A DNA stretch of 64,000 nt. It comes from Ursus arctos (taxonomy: Eukaryota > Chordata > Mammalia > Carnivora > Ursidae). The number at the start of each line of letters is the position of its first letter. The stretch's first letter is position 1. This document shows, one piece after another, positions 56,587 through 64,000 of this stretch. Both the position numbers and the translations under genes were made by a program. The notes under the pieces are model-generated. The model was given only the letters and a program-made list of their open reading frames with translations, did no database searches and had not been told where the DNA came from. The DNA is taken from contig NW_026622808.1 in NCBI RefSeq assembly GCF_023065955.2, positions 71,691,975 to 71,755,974 of the forward strand, written 5' to 3'.

Positions 56587-57490
56587 TTATAGAACTCCCC
56601 TTAATATCTTCTGTAGGGCTGGTTTTGTGGTTAGAAAATTGGTCAATGACTGGCGATTCTGGAAGGTCTTTATTTCTCCATCAATTCTGAATGACAGCCT
56701 TGCTGGATAAAGGATCCTTGGCTGCATGTTTTTCTCTGAACGAGCTTTAGAAATGCCCCCCCAACCCTTTCTCTCATTCCAGGTCTGTGTCGACAGGTCT
56801 GATGTAATTCTCATACCTTTGCCTTGGTACATGAGAAATTTCTTTGCCCTGGCTGCTTTCAATACTGTATCCTTGGATCTAATATTTGCGAATTGCACTA
56901 TGACGTGATGTGGTGTAGGTTTGTCATGGTTGAGCTTGGGAGGGGTCCTCTCTGCCTCTTGGACACGAATGTTTTTTTCCCTCGCTAGATTAGGCAAGTT
57001 TTCAGCTACAATTTGTTCAAATATCTCTTCTAGAGCTCTGTTTTTCTCCACCCCCTTGGGGATGCCGATGATTCTGCCATTGGAATGTTTCATTGAGTTG
57101 GTAATCTCCTGTAACCTACATTCTCGAGATTGGATTTTTTTTGCCATGTTTCTATTTTAGCTTTCTCTTCTACTAACCCATCCTCCAATTCACTGATACA
57201 TTCTTCTGCCTCATTCACCCTGGCCATCAGAGCCTCTAGTTTTGACTACATTTGATTCATAGAATTTTTAATTTCTGCCAGATTCGCTCTCATTTCTGCC
57301 CTTAGAAATTCTATACTTTCATTAACATTTTCGTTAATACTTTTTTCAAGCCTACACATCATCTTGACCATTGTTACTCTGAATTCCATTTCTGATAATT
57401 TGGTTATACCCATATCCATTAGTTCTGTGCCAGACGCCACAGACTCATTGTCTTTTCTTTGCTGGGGGGGACTTCTCCTTCCATCATTCT
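56587..57490 (-). pseudogene. L1 ORF1, one frameshift
   Basis: N-terminal part (SPPQQRKDNESVASGTELMD) up to about 57246, then a shifted frame 56587-57147 with EEIFEQIVAENLPNLAREKN, KPTPHHVIVQFANIRSKDTV and MRITSDLSTQTWNERKGW, ending LQKILRGVL. Better preserved than the copy at 2.8-3.7 kb. Confidence 0.9.
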
Positions 57491-58401
57491 GATGAGGAGA
57501 GGTTGTGGGGTTGTCAGAGCCCAAATTATTGACCACGACCCAGGCAGTGTGCACTTGTTTTAAAAGGACCTTAGGGATGTGGGCTTCTTGATTTTTCAGC
57601 CTGCCTTCTGCAGAAGGGGCCTGCCGCACTGATACTCAGGCAACCCTGTTTGGGTAGAGTCTCTGTGTCCCCTGTGAGGGGGGATGGGGATGGGCACACT
57701 ATGAGCCGGTATTTCCAGGCCTTTGTTCCCTGGCAGCTTTCCCTGGCAGTTTGCTGTGTCTCTTCTGAGAGTCAGAGCAGCAGTAGTGGAATCTCAGCCT
57801 CTGTCTCGGAACAGAGGGGTCGCAGACCGTTCTCCACTGGTGTTCTGGCCACTCTGTTTCTGTTGGTGCTGTTCAACCCTGCAGCGTCCCAGGATGTGCG
57901 CCCAACACCTGGCGTCCCAGCCCTCACTTCCAGGGCCGGCAGGTCTCTGTCCTTTGTGTTTCTAACAGCGCCCACCACCAGCCGCCCCCGCGCATTCCAG
58001 AGCTCCGTTTCAGTGTGGTTCGCGCACTCCGGAGGTCTGGTTTTCAGACTGGTTGCATGCATTCCCCGGCTCACGGTTTCAGTCTGCTCTCTCGCGGGTG
58101 CCGGTCCACGAATCAGTCTGCTCCCCAGTGCAGGTGGCTACCTCTTCCTGGTGCCCAAGCATGGAGGCCCCTCCCCCTTCCATTTATCTTCCGATATCTG
58201 TGCACGGATTCACAGCTCCCCACTTCATACCTCACTACTCAGCACTGGAGATGTTCATTTGTAGCAATCCAGATGTATCTTCCTGCATCTCAGGCTGATT
58301 CTGTGGATGTTCAGGATGGTCTGGTACCTATCCAGCTCGACTCAGGGGACCAGCTGAAAAAGGGGACCCCTACTCCTCCACCATCTTAACTGCTACTCCC
58401 T
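57491..58401 (-). promoter_or_regulatory. L1 5'UTR (internal promoter region)
   Basis: GC-rich (CTCTCGCGGGTGCCGG, CAGCCGCCCCCGCGC) but less CpG-dense than the copy at 4-5 kb. It carries one copy, not two, of the ~190-bp block. Confidence 0.55.
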
Positions 58402-58413
58402 GTTTCTGTCCTT

Positions 58414-58623
58414 ATTTCTGGAGGAAGGACGCCATCTGCTTGGTTATTAAATTGTAGATAAATACTTCACAATAAAATACACAGTTTGTTCATTGAGGAA
58501 AATAACTTAATACACAAATAGAAAGGTTTGCCATTCCCTGCCCCTCACAAAAAAAATCTGTGTAGAGATTGCTTCTCTTATCAGAGTGCTGAATTGTTCT
58601 GGAGTTTTCTGTTTACACAAAGT
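58414..58623 (+). other. intergenic, not assigned
   Basis: AT-rich sequence next to the full-length L1; no family recognised. Confidence 0.3.
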
Positions 58624-58787
58624 CATTACAAATACATTTATGTATTGGTGCCAAGATTCCAGAAATACTGTTAAAAACAGTTAAATACTGTTAAAATACT
58701 GTTTTTGGCGTTTTTGGAGTTTTTGGAGTTACATTACAAATACATTTATGTATTGGTGCCAAGATTCCAGAAATACTGTTAAAAACA
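58624..58787. repeat. 56-bp direct duplication around a palindromic spacer
   Basis: CATTACAAATACATTTATGT... ending CTGTTAAAAACA occurs at 58624-58679 and 58732-58787 without a visible mismatch. The spacer is rich in TACTGTTAAAA and its complement, including ACTGTTAAAAACAGT. Confidence 0.9.
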
Positions 58788-58869
58788 TAAAAACTGGCAT
58801 GCTCATGGATTGGAAGAATTAGTATTGTTAAAATATTCATAGTACCCAAAGCAGTCAAAATTCTAATGG

Positions 58870-58964
58870 TGACCACTGGGTGTTATATGCAACTGATGAA
58901 TTATTGAACACTACATCTGAAACTAATGATGTACTAAACATTGGCTAATTGAAGTTAAATTTTA
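58870..58964 (+). mobile_element. ultra-short L1 3'-end insertion with TSD
   Basis: CACTGGGTGTTATATGCAAC ... GGCTAATTGAAGTTAAATTT, 95 bases. AAAATTCTAATGG (58857-58869) and AAAATTCCAATGG (58965-58977) flank it. Host is an L1 ORF2 fragment (CATGCTCATGGATTGGAAGA). Confidence 0.92.
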
Positions 58965-59524
58965 AAAATTCCAATGGCTTTCCTGATTTAAAACTAGTGT
59001 ACTTCCAAATTACTTTTGATAAAGGGGAAAGGCAATTAAGGGATGAAAGAGAGCCTTCTCAAGAAATACTGGAGCAACTGGCATGCACAGACAGAAACAT
59101 GAACATCCACCTGTCGCATCTGTTACATTTTTTTCCTACATTTCTTACTGGTTTTGATGCTATTCTACACATAATTGCTTTCATAATTTTCCATTCAGAT
59201 TATTCATTGTCTATTAATTCAAATAGTTTTATGTGGTGATTATTTAGGATTTTCTATGTACAAAATCATGTCATCTATCAATATGCATGTTTACTTCTTT
59301 GTTTTCCGTATGGATGCATTTTTTAAAAAATCTTTCTTATTCAATTCTTTTGGCTAAGACTTTTGGTACAATATTGAATAGGAGTGGGTAAAGAGGACAT
59401 TTTTGTCTCATTCTTGATCTTACCGGAAAGTTTTCAGTCTTTCATCACTAAGTATGATGGTAGCTGTGGATTTTTCATAAATATCATGTGGAGGAAATTG
59501 CTTTCTATTCCAAGGTTACTGAGT

Positions 59525-60140
59525 GTTTTTTAAAGGTTTTTTGTATTTATTGGTGGAGGCAGGAGCAGAGAGAGAAAGACAAGCAGACTCTGTGCTGAGT
59601 GTAAGCCAATGCAGGGCTGGATCCCAGGACCCTGAGATCATAACCTGAGCCAAAATAAGAGTCAAAAGCTTAGCGAAATAAGTCAAGCAGAGAAAGACAA
59701 TTATCATATGGTTTCACTCATTTATGGAACATAAGAAATAGGAAGATCGGTAGGAGAAGAAGGGGAAGAAGAAAGGGGGGGTAAACAGAAGGAGAAATGA
59801 ACCATGAGAGACTATGGACTCTGGGAAACATACTGAGGGCTTCAGAGGGGATGGGGTTGGAGGAATGGGATAGGCTGGTGATGGGTATTAAGGAGGGCAG
59901 TATTGCATGGTGCACTGGGTGTTATATGCAAGTAATGAATCATGGAACTTTACGTCGAAAACTAGGGATGTACTGTATGGTGACTAACATAATATAATTT
60001 TAAAAAATAAAATAAAATAAAATAAAATAAAATAAAATAAAATGAAGGAGCCTGACTTGGTGAAAAACAAAAAAACAAAAACAAAAACAAACAAACAAAG
60101 AGTCAAAAGCTTAACCAACTGAGCCACCCCTACACCCCTA
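59525..60140 (-). mobile_element. Can-SINE, antisense, interrupted by an L1 tail
   Basis: TTTTAAAGGTTTTTTGTATT tail, CAGAGAGAGAAAGACAAGCA body, GGATCCCAGGACCCTGAGAT, then the insertion. After it AACCAACTGAGCCACCCCTA is the rest of the head. Confidence 0.88.
59673..60097 (+). mobile_element. L1 3'-end insertion in the SINE, with TSD
   Basis: From GCGAAATAAGTCAAGCAGAG through TACTGTATGGTGACTAACAT to a long A-rich tail with (TAAAA)n. AAGAGTCAAAAGCTTA at 59657-59672 and 60098-60113 is the target duplication (16 bp). Confidence 0.93.
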
Positions 60141-60361
60141 TTTTTTTAAACCAGGAAAAGGTTATATGTATGGTGACTAACATAATATAATTTTAAAAAA
60201 TAAAATAAAATAAAATAAAATAAAATAAAATAAAATGAAGGAGCCTGACTTGGTGAAAAACAAAAAAAACAAAAACAAAAACAAACAAACAAAGAGTCAA
60301 AAGCTTAACCAACTGAGCCACCCCTACACCCCTATTTTTTTTAAACCAGGAAAAGGTTATT
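59974..60361. repeat. recent tandem duplication, 193-bp unit
   Basis: TGTATGGTGACTAACATAAT starts at 59974 and again at 60167, and the copies run to AGGAAAAGGTTAT at 60165 and 60360. They differ by two inserted bases in homopolymers (A and T runs). The unit covers the L1 3' tail, its TSD, the SINE remainder and some L1M sequence. Confidence 0.95.
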
Positions 60362-60740
60362 TGCAAAATTTTGCAAAATACTTTTTCTGCATCAATTGAG
60401 ATTTTTCCCCCTTTAGTCTATTCATGTGGTATTTTACATTAATTTATTTTATGTTGACCTACCCTTGTATTCCTTGGATGAGACCTAGTTGCCCATGGAG
60501 CATAATCTCTTCAATATGCTGCTAGATTCATTTTGTTATCATTTTATTAAGGACATTTTAATCTATATTCATAAGGGATATTGGTGTCTAGTTTCTTCTC
60601 TTGTGATGTCTTTATGGAATGATATTTCTCTGCTAAGTAGAATACCCTATTATTTGTCCTAACTGCTAATGGTGTATCTAATGGATCTAATTGAAATGAA
60701 ACCCATAAAATTTCCAATAAATATTTTACAGATCAAGAAT

Positions 60741-60861
60741 TGTATCCTTTCCCCATTCATCGTTGAAGGCCATCTTGGCTCCTTCCACAGTTCAGTTATT
60801 GTAGATATTCCATGTGTGTTGGGTGTTATGCACAACTAAATTGTATGTATTTAAAACGACA
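60741..60861. repeat. small L1 fragments
   Basis: GAAGGCCATCTTGGCTCCTT (antisense ORF2 end), then GTTGGGTGTTATGCACAACT (sense 3' tail): scrambled L1 scraps. Confidence 0.55.
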
Positions 60862-63165
60862 GAAATAAAGCATTTCACAAAATACAGCATCCTTTCCTGA
60901 TTAAAACTCTTCAGAGTGTAGGGATTGAGGGAACATTCCTCAGTATTATAAAATCCATCTATGAAAAGCCCACAGCAAATATCATTCTCAATGGAGAAAA
61001 ACTGAGAGCTTTTCCCTTAGGGTCAGGAACATGACAGGGATGCCCACTCTCACCATTACTGTTCAACATAGTACTAGAAGTCCTAGCAACAGCAATCAGA
61101 CAACAAAAAGAAATAAAGGGTATTCAAATTGGCAAAGAAGAAGTCAAACTCTCTCTCTTTGCAGATGACATGATACTTGATGTGGAAAACCCAAAATACT
61201 CCACTCTCAAATTACTAGAACTCATACAGCAATTCAGTAACGTGGCAGGATACAAAATCAATGCACAGAAATCAGATGCTTTTCTATACACTAAAAATAT
61301 AACTGTAGAAAGAGAAATTAGGAAATCAATTCCATTTATAATAGCACCCAAAATCATAAAGATACCTAGGAATAAACCTAACCAAAGAGGTAAAGGATCT
61401 ATACTCTAGAAACTACAGAATACTTATGAAAGAAATTGAGGAAGACACAAAAAGATGGAAAAACTTTCCATGCTCATGGATTGGAAGAATAAACATTGTG
61501 AAAATGTCTATAATGCCCAGAGCAATCTATACTTTCAATGCCATCATTAATAAAATACCATTAGCATTTTTCAAAGAGCTGGAACAAATAATCCTAAAAT
61601 TTGTTTGGAACCAGAAAAGACCCTGAATCACCAAGGGAATGTTCAAAAAGAAAAATAAAGCTGGGGGCATCATGTTGCCTGAATTCAAACTATATTACAA
61701 AGCTGTGATCACCAAGACAGCATGGTATTGGCACAAAAACAGACACATAGACCAATGGAACAGAACAGAGCTTCCAGAAATGCACCTTCAACTCTATGGC
61801 CAAATAGTCTTTGACAAAGCAGGAAAAAATATCCAATGGAAAAAAGACAGTATCTTCAATAAATGGTGCTGGGAAAATTGGATAGCTATATACAGAAGAA
61901 TGAAACTCAATCATTCCCTTACACCATGCACAAAGATAATCTCTAAATGGGTGAAACACCTCAATGTGAGACAGGAATCCATCCAAACCCTAGAGGAGAA
62001 CACGGTCAGTAAGCTCTTTGACATCGGCCACAGCAACTTCTTTCAAGACACATCTCCAAAGGCAAGGGAAACAAAAGCGAAGATGAACTTTTGGGACTTC
62101 ATCAAGTTAAAAAGTTTTTACACAGCAAAGGAAACAGTCCACAAAACAAACAGGAACCCACGGAATGGGAGAAGATATTTGCAATGACATTACAGATAAA
62201 GACATATAGATTTATAGATAAAGATATATAGATTTATAGATAAAATCTATAAAGAACTTCTCAAACTCAACACCCAAAAAACAAATAATCATCAAAAAAT
62301 GATCGAAGACATGAACAAACACTTCTCCAAAGAAGACATATGAATGGCTAACAGACACATGAAAAAAATGTTTAACATCACTAGCCATTGGGGAAATTCA
62401 AATCAAAACCACATTGAGATACCACCTTACACCAGTTAGAATGGCAAAAATTAACAAGGCAGGAAACAACAAATGGTGGAGAGGATGTGGAGAAAGAGGA
62501 ACCCTCTTAAACTGTTGGTGGGAATGTATGCTGGTCAGCCACTTTGGAAAATGGTATGGAGGTTCCTCAAAAAGTAAAAAAATAGAACTACCCTATGACC
62601 CAGCAATTGGACTACTGGGTACTTACCCCAAAGATACAGATGTAGAGAAAAGCAGGGTACAGGCATCACAATGTTCATAGCAGCAATGTCCACAATAGCC
62701 AAACTGTGGAAGGAGCTCAGATGTCCTTCAACAGATGAATGGATAAAGAAGATATGGTCCATGTATGCAATGGAATATTACTCAGCCATCAGAAAGGATG
62801 AATACCCCCCATTTGCATTGACATGGATGGAACTGGAGGGGGTTATGCTAAGTGAAATAAGTCAAGCAGAGAAAGACAATTATCATATGGTCACTCATAC
62901 ATGGAACATAAGGAATATCACAGAAGACCATAGGGGAAGGGAGGGAAAACTGAAGGAGGAGGAATCAGAGAGGGAGATGAACCATGAGAGACTATGGACT
63001 CTGGGAAACTGAGGGTTTCAGAGGGGAGGAGGGGGGGGGATACGGTAGCCAGGTGGTGGGTATTAGGGAGGGCATGTGTTGTGATGAGCACTGGGTGTTA
63101 TATGCAACTAATGAATCATCGAACACTATATCAAAAGCCAGGTGTACTATACATTGGCTAGCTGA
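60862..63165 (+). mobile_element. L1, sense, 5'-truncated in ORF2
   Basis: From CACAAAATACAGCATCCTTT in the RT domain to TACATTGGCTAGCTGAAAAT. The RT box [12 protein letters not shown] is intact, but a CGA-to-TGA-type stop (GGAACATGACAGGGATGC) and frameshifts break the frame. The C-terminal block 61639-62187 is 182 codons long. 62197-62245 carries a small tandem duplication of about 24 bases (GATAAAGA(C/T)ATATAGATTT). Confidence 0.9.
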
Positions 63166-63168
63166 AAA

Positions 63169-63207
<39 letters not shown>

Positions 63208-63209
63208 AA
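63166..63209 (+). repeat. (AAAT)n microsatellite at the L1 tail
   Basis: About ten TAAA units followed by ATCTTTAAAAATAAAAG. The ATCTTT makes it look like a SINE tail joined to the L1 tail. Confidence 0.9.
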
Positions 63210-63231
63210 TCTTTAAAAATAAAAGAAAAGT

Positions 63232-64000
63232 GACCACTTTTTGGAATGCAGGGGTGCAGAGACTTCAATCTGGGGTGATATATCTGTGGATAGTGCAGAG
63301 GGTAGGAAGCCTGCTTAAGGAGGGAATTGCAAAGTATTATAACAAGTGGAGGGCAAAATCAGAGCTAGAAGTCTGCTAGGGTGGGACATGTCTCTTGCTT
63401 AAACGTGCTTAAAGGTGGGGAAGCAGGACAGAATCCCAGGAAGGATAGTTGGTCTCAGGATCCCCAGGGTCACAAGAAGAACAGGTGTGGCTGAGTGCAG
63501 CAGAATTCCCAGGTGCAAGGGTGGGGAAGCTGGCTGAAAACTGAGGCTAGATGCAGATTTTCTCCTCTGTGTTGTCATAAACTGTGAACAGCTGCCTGGT
63601 CGTTTGACCATTTTCCTAGCAAGGCTCCAACAGACGGCAGAAGCATGGCAAGACCCCCCTCCCCACCCCAGAAAGAACACTGCAGGTCCGCACTGCAGGA
63701 GTCCAGAAAATTCAGAGTTTTGAAACTCAGTTATGTGCCTGAGAGAAAAAACACTTGATCACAGGCCATGATAACACAGAATTCTGATGGTCACCAGGGA
63801 GACAAGAGTGAGTGACCACTTTTCTGTGAGTGTTCACTGAAGAGTGGGGGGGGGCAGGAAATTTAAGCTCTGGGACCAGAGAACACGGTGCCACCATATT
63901 CATCCCACCAATCAGTTCTGAAAGTCTGCAGGGAGCAAAACAGCACCACATAGTAGAATCCAGAGCTGCTTACACCAAACCCTGTCTCCCTGTGCACTGA
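63232..64000 (+). mobile_element. older L1 5' region, sense, running off the window
   Basis: GTGACCACTTTTTGGAATGC, GGTAGGAAGCCTGCTTAAGG and AGGATCCCCAGGGTCACAAG match the reversed sequence at 37.2-38.1 kb (GGTCACAAG/AAGAA, GCCTGCTTAAGGAGG). The extreme 5' end, about 110 bases, is missing. No ORF1 yet. Confidence 0.7.

Larger units (their letters stand above)
52417..58401 (-). mobile_element. full-length L1, antisense, with TSD
   Basis: About 5985 bp from the 3' end (AATTTTTTATTATATTATGT) through ORF2, ORF1 and 5'UTR to the L1 start (reversed CTCCTCCACCATCTTAACTG). Flanking duplication GTTCCTGTCCTT (52405-52416) and GTTTCTGTCCTT (58402-58413), 11 of 12. Both ORFs have frameshifts, so it is not autonomous, but structure and order are complete. 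It is the best reference copy in the window. Confidence 0.95.
59130..60740 (-). mobile_element. old L1 ORF2 (L1M type), antisense, split by a SINE and later insertions
   Basis: 59130-59521 (TACAAAATCATGTCATCTAT, ACAATATTGAATAGGAGTGG, antisense RT region) continues at about 60365-60740 (ATACTTTTTCTGCATCAATT, TTGTATTCCTTGGATGAGAC). The gap is filled by a Can-SINE, an L1 tail and a tandem duplication. Confidence 0.8.

Noticed and set aside
57650..58264. 204-codon plus-strand open frame
   Set aside because: It lies in the GC-rich 5'UTR of an antisense L1; no stops because of composition, and no homology.

Overview
This is nuclear DNA of a placental mammal, almost certainly a carnivoran. The tRNA-derived SINEs have the Can-SINE form (GGGG(T/C)GCCTGGGT head, GGGATCGAG B-box region, CT-rich body, AATAAATAAAATCTTT tail). 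Most young LINE-1 (L1) copies share a carnivore-type 3' end. The SINE body looks arctoid (bear, panda, seal or mustelid) rather than dog, but the species is an inference. Nothing prokaryotic, viral or CRISPR-like is present.

One protein-coding gene is recognisable: the 3' part of SLC41A3 (solute carrier family 41 member 3, MgtE-type magnesium transporter), on the + strand at 6094-28.71 kb. Eight coding exons have consensus AG/GT borders and compatible phases. They join into 360 in-frame codons plus a TAA stop, covering the end of the first MgtE half and all of the second. The start codon and first exons lie upstream of base 1. The last exon is followed by a 3'UTR of about 0.68 kb with an AATAAA signal.

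Region by region: 1-4990 is an antisense L1 with a CpG-rich 5'UTR containing a duplicated block and a SINE. 5.0-28.7 kb is SLC41A3 exons, with introns holding antisense L1 3' ends, a Can-SINE, a Tigger-type DNA element and old MIR/L2 debris. 28.7-33 kb is intergenic, with a MER5-like element, SINEs, an old L1 3' end, a MIR and an LTR-like piece. 33.1-38.25 kb holds two convergent L1s, both with 5' ends and both lacking 3' ends, plus a small retrocopy of an unidentified mRNA. 38.8-40.7 kb is a decayed 36-bp minisatellite cut in two by an old L1. 41-42.2 kb is unique sequence with two GC boxes. 42.2-43.3 kb has an ERVL-type LTR and a Tigger1-type remnant. 44-50.3 kb is stacked L1s. 50.34-51.2 kb is a GC-rich decayed tandem repeat. 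52.4-58.4 kb is a complete L1 flanked by target-site duplications (TSDs), with broken ORFs. 58.4-64 kb is further nested L1/SINE material with a recent 193-bp tandem duplication.

No multi-gene pathway can be described. The interest lies in how retrotransposition has built the locus and in a few repeat structures that standard families do not explain. Family names for old repeats come from recognition by eye; a RepeatMasker run would be decisive. Can-SINE and young L1 calls are firm, old-repeat boundaries are approximate.
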